This document shows positions 1 through 9,127 of a DNA stretch of 43,393 nucleotides, in pieces. The notes beneath the pieces are model-generated. The model saw only the letters and a program-made list of their open reading frames with translations. It was not told the origin of the DNA and searched no databases. The stretch comes from Deltaproteobacteria bacterium (GTDB lineage Bacteria; Desulfobacterota; Syntrophobacteria; Syntrophobacterales; Syntrophobacteraceae): NCBI GenBank assembly GCA_021780695.1, contig JAJXYD010000035.1, forward strand, positions 1-43,393. Direction: 5' to 3'. The position numbers were made by a program, and so were the translations under genes. Within the stretch, counting starts at the first letter, position 1. The number at the start of each line of letters is the position of its first letter.

Positions 1-357
1 ATGAAGCCTTGAGCGCGTAGTCAACCTGACCGGATGTCAGCTGCCACAACAAACTGTAGGTTCCAACCGGAAACCACGTAGACAAAAATTCTAGCGAGCT
101 GACATTAACCCATACCGACAAAGGAGCGGACCAGAGGCATTCAGCCCATAGTCTATGTTCCAACGTTCGCAACACAATCGGCGTTGTGGCGGACCCGCTC
201 GCTCAAAAAACAAAAAAAAGGGTCCTCGGCCCGCTGAACTTTTCAGACAAACAGTAGCGATGAGGGGGCGGGGCGAAAAGCGATGGACATTTGCCGGTAC
301 CGCGAGCTGTGATTATTGTAGGGCAATTGGAATATATACAATGAAGAGGAGCAATCG
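1..357. other. Stretch without an assignable gene
   Basis: No supported gene, RNA or repeat was found here. On the minus strand one frame stays open from about position 205 to the window edge (no stop for over 60 codons, possible GTG start), but it is very rich in Trp and has no clear ribosome binding site. It could be the start of a gene running out of the window or chance. An A-rich stretch lies near 208-220. Confidence 0.4.
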
Positions 358-720
358 GTGCAAAAGAAAACCAAAAGACTGATAACGGGCGTTCCGGGGG
401 TTTTCCTTACCATTTGCCTTTTGTCCGGGATGGCCATGATACGGAAAAACAAGGCGATAGAGCAAGAGCAGATTTTGTCCTCCTCGGGGTTTCACATGGA
501 ACGGGCGGATACGCCCGATGAACTTGCCAAGATAGCCGCGATGCCCCAGCGAAAGCTTGTCGCCAAAAAGCTCGGTAATAAAATCGAGTGGACGTATGCC
601 GATTCCAAGTATTGCAAGTGCGTATTTACCGGGAATGAAAAAGAATATCAACGCTTCAAGGGGGAGGCCTCGGTACGCTGGGGCGAGTCGCTTCCGTGGT
701 GGGTTCCCTTGCCGCATTGA
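358..720 (+). CDS. Small membrane-anchored hypothetical protein
   Basis: I do not recognise a family for this 120-residue protein. It starts with GTG, preceded 7-8 bases upstream by an AGAGGAG ribosome binding site, which supports this start. The N-terminus is basic (KKTKR) and is followed by one hydrophobic segment at about residues 9-27, so it is probably an inner-membrane anchor or uncleaved signal; no lipobox Cys is present. The rest is a short soluble part with a Cys-Lys-Cys (CKC) motif near residue 86. It stands alone, convergent with the outer-membrane protein gene downstream. Function unknown. Confidence 0.55.
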   Translation: MQKKTKRLITGVPGVFLTICLLSGMAMIRKNKAIEQEQILSSSGFHMERADTPDELAKIAAMPQRKLVAKKLGNKIEWTYADSKYCKCVFTGNEKEYQRFKGEASVRWGESLPWWVPLPH

Positions 721-810
721 AGAAAAGCCGCCGCCGATTTTGCATAGGTCCACTTGTGCGCGGCATAAACGGCCCGAAGCCGGGGAACTAGAAGGAAGGC
801 GCAGACCCGG

Positions 811-849
811 CCCCCTGCCGCTTCCGCTTCGCGGCCAAGCGGCAGGGGG
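811..849. terminator. Strong 13-bp inverted repeat between convergent genes
   Basis: A perfect 13-bp stem (811-823 with 837-849, CCCCCTGCCGCTT arms) closes a GC-rich loop that can itself fold (CCGC/GCGG). It lies between the convergent ends of the hypothetical gene at 720 and the outer-membrane protein gene at 971. There is no T-tract on either side, so it is not a classical intrinsic terminator. It may still end transcription from both sides or stabilise 3' ends. A second, weaker 7-bp repeat (865-871 with 894-900) follows. Confidence 0.4.
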
Positions 850-970
850 GAAAATATTGGTAGAGCCCGCGCCTTTAACTACTGTTTTCAAGCCGCGGGC
901 CTGTTCGCATCCAAGCAGTTGCTGCTAGACGCTCATCGATACCGGCAGCGGCACATTTTTTTCTTTTAAA

Positions 971-2002
971 CTATTTCCACCAATCGGTCGGATTTCCAAG
1001 GGGCACGATGAGACGCAACAGCGCCCAGTCCCCGCCGACATCATATCGGGTGGCAATCGAGAAATTGTATGTAAAAGTCAGGCTGCAAGGGCCGAAATTG
1101 TATCCAACGATCGGACCGGCCGAAGCGTTGTAGGCCATTGTACCGGGAACATAGCCGTAGACCGCTTTGCCGTCAACCAGCATATTACCCTTGTCGGGGT
1201 AGGTCTGGTTTTGAGTCTCGGCACCCACGCCCAAAGTCCATCTTTCCCAGGTGTAGGTCAGGGTGTAATCGATGGACAATTCGGGGCCGCTCGCGATATC
1301 GCAATCAGAGTCATTGGTGTAGAAAGTGTACATGAATTCGGCGCTCACGTTCCACCCGTTATAGAGCCAGCTTAGACCAATGTCAGGCGTGAACTGGTAG
1401 TTGTTGTTGCTCGACCAGAGGTAAGCATTGTTGGGGATACCATACGTAGTCTTTTGGCCCAGGAACGTATAGACGGGGCCGTCGATTTTGGTGGTTGCCG
1501 CAAGGCTGTTTGCCGGAGAGGTCGTACCGTCATCGAAGCCGATCGAAAAGGATGTGGAGACGTAAAAATTCCACGGCAGCTGCCACGACAGGATGAAGGG
1601 AACCAAAACGGTATTGTAGGCGCCCCATTGAGAACCGGTAATCGCCAGGTTATCGACGGCAATCAGTCGGACATTTGTAAACATAAACGGCTGAGAGATG
1701 GCGCAGGCATAGGTAGCGCCAAGAATCGGGGCTATGCCCGGATTCCACAAAAGGATGGGAACATCGACGTAGCCGCTGCCCTTGGCCCCGGAAACGGCGT
1801 TCCCGTTCGACCCATACAGATTCCAGTCACCGGTCCAGAAAGAGTCGTTTATGAAATAGAGCCCGGGAGGGGCGATGGCTCCCGCGGCCAGACCTTCATC
1901 GGAACCGCGCAGATGCCAGTCCCAAAGTTCTTCGGCAAAAGCGGAACTGACAAGCGTCAGCACCGTAAGACAAACGCAAAGCGCCAAAATAAACTTCTTC
2001 AT
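971..2002 (-). CDS. Outer-membrane transporter-like protein (Phenol MetA-degradation/SphA-type family)
   Basis: A 343-residue protein with a clear Sec signal peptide (KK, hydrophobic core, AFA cleavage site at about residue 23). The mature part is rich in aromatic residues and alternating strands such as YTLTYTWERWTLGVG. It ends in a strand with the pattern of an outer-membrane beta-barrel, with Trp-Trp-Lys at the very end. The early PPGLYFINDSFW stretch is typical of the MetA-pathway/SphA-like family (Phenol_MetA_deg), which is thought to form outer-membrane channels for hydrophobic substrates. The start is supported by a GAGGAGG ribosome binding site. It appears monocistronic. Family assignment is from motif recall, and the substrate cannot be told from sequence. 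Confidence 0.65.
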   Translation of the reverse strand: MKKFILALCVCLTVLTLVSSAFAEELWDWHLRGSDEGLAAGAIAPPGLYFINDSFWTGDWNLYGSNGNAVSGAKGSGYVDVPILLWNPGIAPILGATYACAISQPFMFTNVRLIAVDNLAITGSQWGAYNTVLVPFILSWQLPWNFYVSTSFSIGFDDGTTSPANSLAATTKIDGPVYTFLGQKTTYGIPNNAYLWSSNNNYQFTPDIGLSWLYNGWNVSAEFMYTFYTNDSDCDIASGPELSIDYTLTYTWERWTLGVGAETQNQTYPDKGNMLVDGKAVYGYVPGTMAYNASAGPIVGYNFGPCSLTFTYNFSIATRYDVGGDWALLRLIVPLGNPTDWWK

Positions 2003-2607
2003 CTCTTCCTCCTCGAAGTAATAAATTCGTACAAGTTCGAAGGGTAAAATTTGGTTGCCCCTAATCTACCCTTCCTGCCCCAAACTCGGCAATCCCGCCA
2101 CCACCTCCCTTCTAGCTGATACCGGGTCGATGCCCCATAACCGTTGCCGTTGCGCACATCTTTTGCCCCGCGCAACTTTGCGGCAAACCAAAGACCCCCA
2201 AAAACCTACATTTTATACGAAACGCACGACAAGCGCTCGAATGCACACTTACAACTGGCTCTGCGTTAGAGCCCCGAACGCCTTTTCTTTTAAAAAACTA
2301 AAGCAAGGGTATCCCGATTGCCCCTGGAGTTTATCCCCTGTTTTTAGCCCCCTGTATTTCCCCGCGAAAATCCGGTCGTCTCCTTAAAGGAGCGGCACCC
2401 GATTCCAGCGGTCAACTCGCCACAGGTATGGTCAAACGCTATTTAAAGAGCGCCCGCCAAGCCGTCTTGCGGTCAAGTTTTCAACCTCTATGAGGATATA
2501 TTATAGACAATGCACCCATTTTCCCTTCTACTATCTAATCAAACCAAGCGCAAACGATTTTAGCCTCAACCGATACACCCCCCCTATTAAAGCCATACGA
2601 AAACGCA
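2003..2607. other. Intergenic region upstream of the outer-membrane protein gene
   Basis: Six hundred bases without a supported gene. It should hold the promoter of the minus-strand outer-membrane protein gene and the 3' end of the acyl-CoA dehydrogenase transcript. On the minus strand a TATAAT box lies in the AT-rich patch near 2496-2510, without a convincing -35 element. No hairpin with a T-tract was found after the dehydrogenase gene. Confidence 0.3.
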
Positions 2608-4413
2608 TCAATCGTCGAAAAGCGAATTATCCATTTCGACCATAAGAGCATCGGATTCCAGAAGCCTTGCGGCAAGCCCCTGAATTTTTACCACTTCATA
2701 ATGGAAGTAATATTTCATCGTGTGAAGCTTACCCTTGTAGAAGTTTTTATTTCTATCGGAGCAGTCGTCCCGTAGTCCTTTAGAAGCGGCCACTGCCTGG
2801 AGCAGCCACTGCCAGGCCACGGCGAGGATTCCGAAAAGCTCCAGATAAAGGGTGGCGTCCGCCAGAAATATTTCCATTTGCCCCTTCATGGCGAACGTTA
2901 GCCGGTGCATCGTAGCCGCCCGGCATTTTTCAAGGGCCTCTTGGAGCCGCGTGCAGTAAGGCTTAAGCTCCTCAAAGGCCTCCGCCTCCCCGATCGCCTT
3001 TTGAACCTCGCCGGCAAAGAACTCCAAGGCCCTGCCGCTTTTCATCATGACCTTTCGCCCGAGCAAATCCATGCCCTGTATACCGGTTGTACCCTCATGA
3101 ATCGCATGTATCCGGATATCCCGGTAATATTGCTCCAAAGGAAATTCGCGGCAGTATCCATAGCCGCCAAGTATCTGAAGGCCCTGGCTAACCGAGAGGA
3201 TTCCATTTTCCGAAGGGTAGCTTTTGGCGACCGGGGTCAGCAAATCGAGCAAGAGCTCATAGCGCTCCCTGTCGCGGACGTCGCCGGCTCTGGCCAGATC
3301 GGCGTAGAGGGCGCACTGAAGGAGCAAAGAAAGGGAGCCTTCGGTTATGGCCCTTTGGAAGAAAAGCATTCGCCTGATATCGGGATGTTCAATAATGGGC
3401 ACCTGTGGCAGGCTGGGGTCCTTCGAGGACAATTTTCGCCCCTGAAGCCTCTGGGCGGCGTATTCCAGGGAAGCATAATAGGCGGCCGAGGCTATGGAGG
3501 CAGCCTGCATACCGACGCCGAGGCGCGCCTCATTCATCATCTGGAACATGTAGGAGAGGCCCCTGTGGGGCTCTCCCACCAGGTAGCCCCGGCAGGAGTC
3601 GCCATCTCCAAAACTAAGCTGGGTGATCGGACAGCCCCGATATCCGAGCTTGTGGTAGACTGTTGTGGCAGTCACATCGTTTGGTTCAAGAGTCCCGTCA
3701 GCTTCGGGCCTTTTTTTCGGAACGAGGAAAAGGGAAATGCCCTTAACCCCGGGAGGGCCGCCATCGATTTTGGCAAGCATCATATGGACGACATTTTCCA
3801 CACCGTCGTGGTCGCCCGCCGAGATAAATATCTTCTGCCCGCGAATCTTGTAATAACCCCGGCCGGTGGGGGTCGCCCGCGAGGCGAGGTCGGATAGAGA
3901 GCTTCCCGCCTGGGGTTCGGTCATAGCCATTGTTCCCTGCCACAGGCCGGCAAGCATCTTGGGTATATACATATCTTTCATTTCGTCGGTTCCGTGGGAC
4001 AAAATGAGATGAGCAGCGCCGGTGGTAAGCCCCGAATAGCCGGTAGCGGGAAAATTGGCCGCGCCGAAAAGGTGACTGCAAGCCATGTGAACGGCAACAG
4101 GCAACTGCTGGCCGCCGACTTCGAAAGGAAGCGAGGAAGAAAGCCAACCGCCCTCCCCCCACTGCTTCATCATGGTCTTTACTATCGGGTGGACTTTTAC
4201 CTGCCCCTCTTCGAACACAGGCTCCCGTTCGTCCATTTCCTTAAAATAGGGGTACAAAAGATTGCGAGCGAGCTTCATCGCGGTATCTATAGCCAGATCG
4301 CACGTCTGACGGGAATGATCCTCGAAATAGGAAAGACTAAACAGCCCTTCGATATCGTGAACTTCATAGAGTAGAAAATCCAAATTGCGTCTGCCGGCGA
4401 ATTTGCTCGCCAT
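2608..4413 (-). CDS. Acyl-CoA dehydrogenase, long form with C-terminal extension
   Basis: A flavoprotein that oxidises an acyl-CoA to the trans-2-enoyl-CoA, the first step of beta-oxidation. It has the N-terminal helical domain, the middle beta domain (MTEPQAGSSLSDL near residue 170, IRGQKIFISAGDHD just after) and the C-terminal helical domain with the catalytic-base region IHEGTTGIQ (Glu near residue 440). At about 600 residues it is longer than the usual 380. The extra 130 C-terminal residues match the long FadE-like/3-methylmercaptopropionyl-CoA dehydrogenase-like subfamily. I place the start at the ATG at 4413, because GGAGGA lies 4 bases upstream; an in-frame TTG at 4425 would swallow that site. 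The FadB-like gene ends 12 bases upstream, so the two are co-transcribed. Chain-length preference is not visible. Confidence 0.88.
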   Translation of the reverse strand: MASKFAGRRNLDFLLYEVHDIEGLFSLSYFEDHSRQTCDLAIDTAMKLARNLLYPYFKEMDEREPVFEEGQVKVHPIVKTMMKQWGEGGWLSSSLPFEVGGQQLPVAVHMACSHLFGAANFPATGYSGLTTGAAHLILSHGTDEMKDMYIPKMLAGLWQGTMAMTEPQAGSSLSDLASRATPTGRGYYKIRGQKIFISAGDHDGVENVVHMMLAKIDGGPPGVKGISLFLVPKKRPEADGTLEPNDVTATTVYHKLGYRGCPITQLSFGDGDSCRGYLVGEPHRGLSYMFQMMNEARLGVGMQAASIASAAYYASLEYAAQRLQGRKLSSKDPSLPQVPIIEHPDIRRMLFFQRAITEGSLSLLLQCALYADLARAGDVRDRERYELLLDLLTPVAKSYPSENGILSVSQGLQILGGYGYCREFPLEQYYRDIRIHAIHEGTTGIQGMDLLGRKVMMKSGRALEFFAGEVQKAIGEAEAFEELKPYCTRLQEALEKCRAATMHRLTFAMKGQMEIFLADATLYLELFGILAVAWQWLLQAVAASKGLRDDCSDRNKNFYKGKLHTMKYYFHYEVVKIQGLAARLLESDALMVEMDNSLFDD

Positions 4414-4425
4414 CGGCTCCTCCAA

Positions 4426-6555
4426 TCAAACCGGGTAAAAGGTCTTGCCCGAGCGCGCCATATCGTTAAGAAGCGGCGCCGGTTGGAATCTCATCCCGTA
4501 GCGTTTTTCCAGTTGAACAAGTTGTTCGTAGACGTTTGCCGCGCCCCATTTGTCGGCGTAGCGGAGTATTCCGCCACGGCAGGGAGGAAACCCCGCGCCG
4601 TAGATCATCGCAAGGTCCATATCCCAGGGCCTGTCGCAAACACCTTCCTCTATCATCAGAGCCGCTTCGTTTATAGCCAGGGCAAGCATTGCGTCGACTA
4701 TCTCCGAATCGGATACCTTCTTTTCGGAAACATTATTTTCGGCAAGATACTCTTTTATGCAGTCCAGGACCTTTTGGTTGACCACAGGCTTTGGACCGCT
4801 GTAATCCATGTACCCCGCACCGGTTTTCCTGCCGTAGCAGCCCGTGCGGTAGATTTTCTCGGTAAGCGGGTGGACCGCATATCTAGGCCCCAGCCTCTGC
4901 TCGAAGGTCTTGTTGACGCGATAGTTGATATCTATACCGGTCAGATCGGCAAGCTCGGCGGGTCCCATGGGCATTCCGAAACTCTTCACAGCCCGCTCGA
5001 TCCGGTCGGGGTCCACCCCGTCGGCGACAAGATACACGGAGCCTCCAAAGAGTGCGCCCAGTTGCCTGGAGACGTAAAAGCCGGGCGCATCGTTTACCAC
5101 GACCGGCACTTTCGAGATTTGGCGGGCAAAAGCCACAGAGGTTGCAAGCGTAAGATCCGAGGTCTTCGCGGCGCAGATGATCTCGAGCAATTGCATGCGC
5201 GGGGGCGGGTTAAAAAAATGGAGCCCGATCATGCGCCCCGGCTCTTTTAGCACCGAGGCCATTTCGGTAATCGGAAGCGCCGAGGTATTGGTTGCAAAAA
5301 TCGTTTGAGGACCGCAGAGGCCTTCGATTTTTTTCCAGATATCCTGCTTTATGCTCATATTTTCGAGCACGGCTTCTATCACGAGGTCCGCTTCTCTTAC
5401 CTCTTCCAGGGAAACAAAGGCCTTGAATTTCGTTTCCATCAGCCAATCCAGATCGGCAACGCTCATCTTCTTGCGGCTTATGGCGTAATCGAAAGTCTTC
5501 CTTACCGCTTTTACGCCCTTTTCCACAGCTTCCCGGTCGATATCCCAAAGGAGCGTTTCAAAACCGTTTTTCAGCAAAACATGTACGATCCCCGAGCCCA
5601 TAGCGCCCCCGCCAAGCATGGCAACTTTTTTTATCGGAAGCGGAGTTAGGCCCGAGATGCGAGGAAGCCTTCCAGCGGCCCTGGTATTTAAAAAAATTCC
5701 AATCAGGTTCCTGGCCACATCGCTTACCAGGCAATCGCAAAAGAGGTCGGCTTCGCGCCGGATATCACTCTCTATATCGAGGGAGAGGCCCTTTTCGACG
5801 GCTTCGATCACTTTGAGCGGGGCAGGATATCCCCCGGCTTTGGAGGCGACCAGAAACTTAGCCCCGTCTGTTACGGTTTTTAGTCCGGCAGGGGTTGGAA
5901 GGTTGCCGTTCCTGTTGCGGGTCCTGCTGCTCTCAAGGCAGAGTTCTCCGGATATAAACCTGGAGGCCGCCGCGCGGGCGCAATCGGCAAGCATCGCGGC
6001 ATCGACCGTTTCATCCACTAGATGCCTGGACAGGGCGAGTTCGGAATCGATGGAATCGCCTTTTAACATCATTTCGAGAGCGTTTTGCAAACCGATCAGC
6101 CGGGGCAAACGCTGGGTGCCTCCCGCACCGGGAATGAGACCAAGCTTCACCTCAGGCTGGCCGAGGCGAACCCCCTTAACGGCCACCCGGTAATGACACG
6201 CCATGGCGACTTCGAGGCCGCCGCCAAGAGCGTTGCCGTTAATTGCGGCTATAACGGGCTTTGGCCCCGTCTCGATCCGGTTTAGAAACCCCGACATGGC
6301 CAGCACACCGGGCAAAAGCAGCTCTTTATCGGTAATGGTATAGATTTCGGTAAGATCGGCACCGGCCATAAAATTTTTCGCCGTTCCGGTAACCACAAGC
6401 GCCTTTATCTCGGGGTCTCCAAAGCCGCTTTCGACAGCCTCGACCAACTCCATGACAAAGTGTCCGGAGAGCTGGTTTACAGGCGGGTTGTTCATGGACA
6501 GCACCGCTACACCGTTTACAATCTCCACTGCGAGGTGTTTGAAGTCAGCCTTCAT
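4426..6555 (-). CDS. Enoyl-CoA hydratase / 3-hydroxyacyl-CoA dehydrogenase, FadB/FadJ type
   Basis: A bifunctional beta-oxidation enzyme: it hydrates the enoyl-CoA and oxidises the 3-hydroxyacyl-CoA with NAD. The crotonase domain fills residues 1-190, with the oxyanion-hole stretch NFMAGADL and both catalytic Glu residues (E115 in GGGLE, E135 in GQPEV). The dehydrogenase half begins near residue 308 with the NAD-binding GGGAMG (315-320), followed by HFFNPPPRM and the C-terminal helical domains. The 709-residue length fits FadB (729 in E. coli). I prefer the ATG at 6555, 10 bases after AAGGAG; the ATG at 6564 sits almost on that site. It lies between the TetR gene and the acyl-CoA dehydrogenase on one strand. 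No thiolase is seen nearby. Confidence 0.9.
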   Translation of the reverse strand: MKADFKHLAVEIVNGVAVLSMNNPPVNQLSGHFVMELVEAVESGFGDPEIKALVVTGTAKNFMAGADLTEIYTITDKELLLPGVLAMSGFLNRIETGPKPVIAAINGNALGGGLEVAMACHYRVAVKGVRLGQPEVKLGLIPGAGGTQRLPRLIGLQNALEMMLKGDSIDSELALSRHLVDETVDAAMLADCARAAASRFISGELCLESSRTRNRNGNLPTPAGLKTVTDGAKFLVASKAGGYPAPLKVIEAVEKGLSLDIESDIRREADLFCDCLVSDVARNLIGIFLNTRAAGRLPRISGLTPLPIKKVAMLGGGAMGSGIVHVLLKNGFETLLWDIDREAVEKGVKAVRKTFDYAISRKKMSVADLDWLMETKFKAFVSLEEVREADLVIEAVLENMSIKQDIWKKIEGLCGPQTIFATNTSALPITEMASVLKEPGRMIGLHFFNPPPRMQLLEIICAAKTSDLTLATSVAFARQISKVPVVVNDAPGFYVSRQLGALFGGSVYLVADGVDPDRIERAVKSFGMPMGPAELADLTGIDINYRVNKTFEQRLGPRYAVHPLTEKIYRTGCYGRKTGAGYMDYSGPKPVVNQKVLDCIKEYLAENNVSEKKVSDSEIVDAMLALAINEAALMIEEGVCDRPWDMDLAMIYGAGFPPCRGGILRYADKWGAANVYEQLVQLEKRYGMRFQPAPLLNDMARSGKTFYPV

Positions 6556-6613
6556 CCCGTTCATGCTCCTTTGCCGCGCGCCGGGCGCGGCAGCCAATCA
6601 TCCGGCCAGAGTC

Positions 6614-7861
6614 CTACCCCTGATGGGTCCGCCTTGCCTCAGGCTTCGCAATGACCGCCGAGACCAAAAGCTCGGTCACCTGTTCGATTTCCCGCACCTT
6701 GTCGACACGGCCATTTTCCTGGAGAATAAACCATCTAACAGACATATGGACAAATGAGCCAAGAAACATATTTCGGAAAACACGCGCATTGACGGAGGGA
6801 CGAAAAACACCTTTGGTCTTTCCTTCTTCTATTACACCTTCGATCAGTTGACCGTAGCTTCGAACTGTTTCGAAAGCCTTCGAGCCGTAGAACCTGGAGT
6901 TTACCTGAAGGCTCATCAAAAATAATTTCAGGAACTCAAGGTCTTTTAGAAAGCAGAAAAAATGGTACTTGATAAGCCTTCTAAGCTTTCGCTCGGGACC
7001 GGTTATATCGAATGCGCTCGAGGCCTGGTCGAGGTAAGAGCCCAACTGATTTGACGCAAGCGAAAGCAGTATGTCTTCCTTGTTTTGGAAATACTCATAA
7101 ATCGTGGCATCAGCCACACCCGCCAGACCCGCGATCTCCGCTATAGTGGCCCTGGAAAAATCTTTTTGCGAGAAAACCTTTTTCGCCGCCTCAAGGATCG
7201 CCTCCACGCGGGTGGCTCTCTGCCCCTGCGGCTCCCTTGGGGCGACCATCGCATCGACAAGGTCAACGATATCTTCGAAGTCCGAAACGCCCGAGGGAAT
7301 TTCACCGGTGGTTATCGCACTTATGGTTTCCAGGTCCAAGGCACCCAAAATCACATCGCGAATCAATTTTACCGAAACGTCGCTGCGAAAGGCCCCCTGC
7401 CCGGCCCCCCGGGTCAATATCGAGGTTATCGTGCGGGCGTACTGTCTAAGGGTCTCGTAGACAGAGCTCGAGTAGAAGGCTTTAAACGAGCGGCACTCAA
7501 GCAGCAGAAGCCTCGAATAGCCTCTGTGGAGGTCGTGATAGCGAAGCTGAATCCACATAAGCTTTCGCAGTTGCCCGAGCAGATCCGGAATACCCTCCAG
7601 ATGCTCTTTTAAGAGCACAAGCTGCGTTTGTAATTTATCGGCCAGAACAGAAAAAAGCAGGTCCTGCTTATTTTTAAAATAAAGGTAAATCGTGGAGTCG
7701 GTAACATTGGCCTTGCGCGCAATCCCGGATATCGAGGAGGCCGCAAAACCCTTTTGCAGCATCATCTCCTCGGCAGCCAGCAGTATGTTCTTCTTTGCGG
7801 CCGCAATCCGCACATCTCTTTGGACTGGTTCCAATGTCGTTTGCATACCGGTCATCAGCAT
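6614..7861 (-). CDS. Double TetR-family transcriptional regulator (two fused TetR units)
   Basis: A single chain of about 415 residues carrying two full TetR proteins in tandem. The first HTH lies at about residues 20-68 (IARKANVTDSTIYLYFKNK), the second at about 217-268 (IAGLAGVADATIYEYFQNK). Each is followed by its own TetR-type helical ligand domain, and these two are similar to each other (SRLLLLECRSFKAFY against LKLFLMSLQVNSRFY, then ETLRQYARTI against ETVRSYGQLI). A normal TetR is about 200 residues and dimerises, so this chain may act as a built-in pseudo-dimer. The start is uncertain: ATG at 7861, 7855 or 7846, none with a strong ribosome binding site. It sits 58 bases before the FadB-like gene and diverges from the SDR gene, so it probably controls fatty-acid genes, with an acyl-CoA ligand as a guess. 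Confidence 0.85.
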   Translation of the reverse strand: MLMTGMQTTLEPVQRDVRIAAAKKNILLAAEEMMLQKGFAASSISGIARKANVTDSTIYLYFKNKQDLLFSVLADKLQTQLVLLKEHLEGIPDLLGQLRKLMWIQLRYHDLHRGYSRLLLLECRSFKAFYSSSVYETLRQYARTITSILTRGAGQGAFRSDVSVKLIRDVILGALDLETISAITTGEIPSGVSDFEDIVDLVDAMVAPREPQGQRATRVEAILEAAKKVFSQKDFSRATIAEIAGLAGVADATIYEYFQNKEDILLSLASNQLGSYLDQASSAFDITGPERKLRRLIKYHFFCFLKDLEFLKLFLMSLQVNSRFYGSKAFETVRSYGQLIEGVIEEGKTKGVFRPSVNARVFRNMFLGSFVHMSVRWFILQENGRVDKVREIEQVTELLVSAVIAKPEARRTHQG

Positions 7862-8270
7862 CCGAGAGATTAAATTATATTCAGTAAAAATCCGGCGATA
7901 AGGCCGTGGGACCCAAGATCTTGACAAGTGAAATTCATACGTGATAGTGAAATCATTGTAAAGAATATTTTTTTTCCGAATACAATTCAGTATTTTTGAG
8001 GTCTATTCTTAATCAAGGCAATCACTCAAAAAGCTTAATTCGAAGAGAATAACGAACTGCTCCACACAAAATATTAACTTGATAATAAAAGAATATTTTG
8101 TTTTAGACATAACCAGTCGCGACTTTTGAACCCTTCTAGGCAATCGTATAAGGAGATAAATTACTAGGGGGCGAGCCCAGAAAAAAGACGAATGGCATTC
8201 GGAAAATTACATTTTAAAGCGAGGTCGATCCCGGCATAAAGGAAAACAAACCCAAAAATGGAGTGATTTC
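7862..8270. promoter_or_regulatory. AT-rich divergent intergenic region between TetR and SDR genes
   Basis: About 400 bases, clearly more AT-rich than the flanking genes and without an open frame of interest. It must hold the promoters of both divergent transcripts. I see a possible -10 (TATAAG, near 8147) with TTGAAC 15 bases upstream for the plus strand, which is weak. A perfect palindrome within it is listed separately. Confidence 0.5.
8189..8201. promoter_or_regulatory. Candidate TetR operator palindrome
   Basis: CGAATG-G-CATTCG is a perfect 13-base palindrome about 70 bases before the SDR start. The half-site GAATG resembles the half-site of the Bacillus subtilis TetR-type FadR operator (TGAATGA), though the spacing here is shorter. 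Proposed as a binding site for the adjacent double TetR; not proven. Confidence 0.3.
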
Positions 8271-9029
8271 ATGGTATCATTTCGTCTGGACAATAAGGTG
8301 GCGGTAGTAACGGGGGCCAGCCGGGGCATCGGCCGGGCCATAGCGCAGACGCTTTCGGAACAGGGCGCCGAAGTTGTTTTGGTAAGCCGCAAAATGGAGG
8401 AACTCAGCGAGGCTGCCGACCGGATTCGCGCGTCAGGAGGGAAAGCCGAGCCGATGGTATGCCACATGGGAGACCTTGGGGCTATAAGGGATTTATGCCG
8501 CGGGATAGAGGAAAGATATGGGCGGCTGAATATCCTGGTAAACAACGCGGCCGCCAACCCCTATTTTGGCGAAATGGAAGGCATACAGGAATCGGCATGG
8601 GACAAGACGTGGGATGTGAACGTGAAGGGTCCTTTTTTCCTCATTCAGGGTGCAATTGCAATGATGAAGGCGGCTGGCGGGGGAGCAATCGTCAACGTAT
8701 CCTCTGTAAACGGCGTTCGTCCCGGGCCTTTTCAGGGGGTTTACTCCATTACCAAGGGGGCGATCATAACGATGACGCAGGCTTATGCCAAAGAGCTAGC
8801 GCGGCATAAAATACGGGTGAACGCGCTGCTGCCCGGCCTAACCGACACCCGTTTCGCATCCGCGCTCATTAAAAACGAGGCGATTCACAATACGGTAGTA
8901 GCCCAAGTCCCCCTGGGACGCCATGCGGAGCCCTCGGAAATGGCCGGTGCGGTATTATACCTTGTAAGCGATGCGTCCTCTTATACGACGGGGGCATGTA
9001 TCGCCTGCGACGGAGGCTATCTGATCTAA
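8271..9029 (+). CDS. Short-chain dehydrogenase/reductase (FabG-like)
   Basis: A classical NAD(P)-dependent SDR of 252 residues. It shows the cofactor motif TGASRGIG (14-21), NNAA (91-94), the active-site Asn117, Ser144/145 and the YxxxK pair Tyr158-Lys162, and ends with the usual ACIACDGGYLI. Arg residues after the second strand (VSRKME) suggest NADPH. Ribosome binding site GGAG lies 7 bases before the ATG. Its place opposite a fatty-acid oxidation operon and beside a TetR regulator suggests reduction of a 3-oxoacyl or other lipid-derived ketone. Substrates in this family cannot be read from sequence. Confidence 0.88.
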   Translation: MVSFRLDNKVAVVTGASRGIGRAIAQTLSEQGAEVVLVSRKMEELSEAADRIRASGGKAEPMVCHMGDLGAIRDLCRGIEERYGRLNILVNNAAANPYFGEMEGIQESAWDKTWDVNVKGPFFLIQGAIAMMKAAGGGAIVNVSSVNGVRPGPFQGVYSITKGAIITMTQAYAKELARHKIRVNALLPGLTDTRFASALIKNEAIHNTVVAQVPLGRHAEPSEMAGAVLYLVSDASSYTTGACIACDGGYLI

Positions 9030-9127
9030 GCGAAGAGAGAGTGCATTACCTCCGGGGTCAGAGGAAGCCCGGGGGTCACACTATGTCCAATGGAGTGGAT
9101 TTTAACCAAAACCAAAAGGAGCCTATC

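Noticed and set aside
2905..3897. 330-residue plus-strand frame opposite the acyl-CoA dehydrogenase
   Set aside because: Exact antisense shadow of a well-supported gene; no motif of its own.
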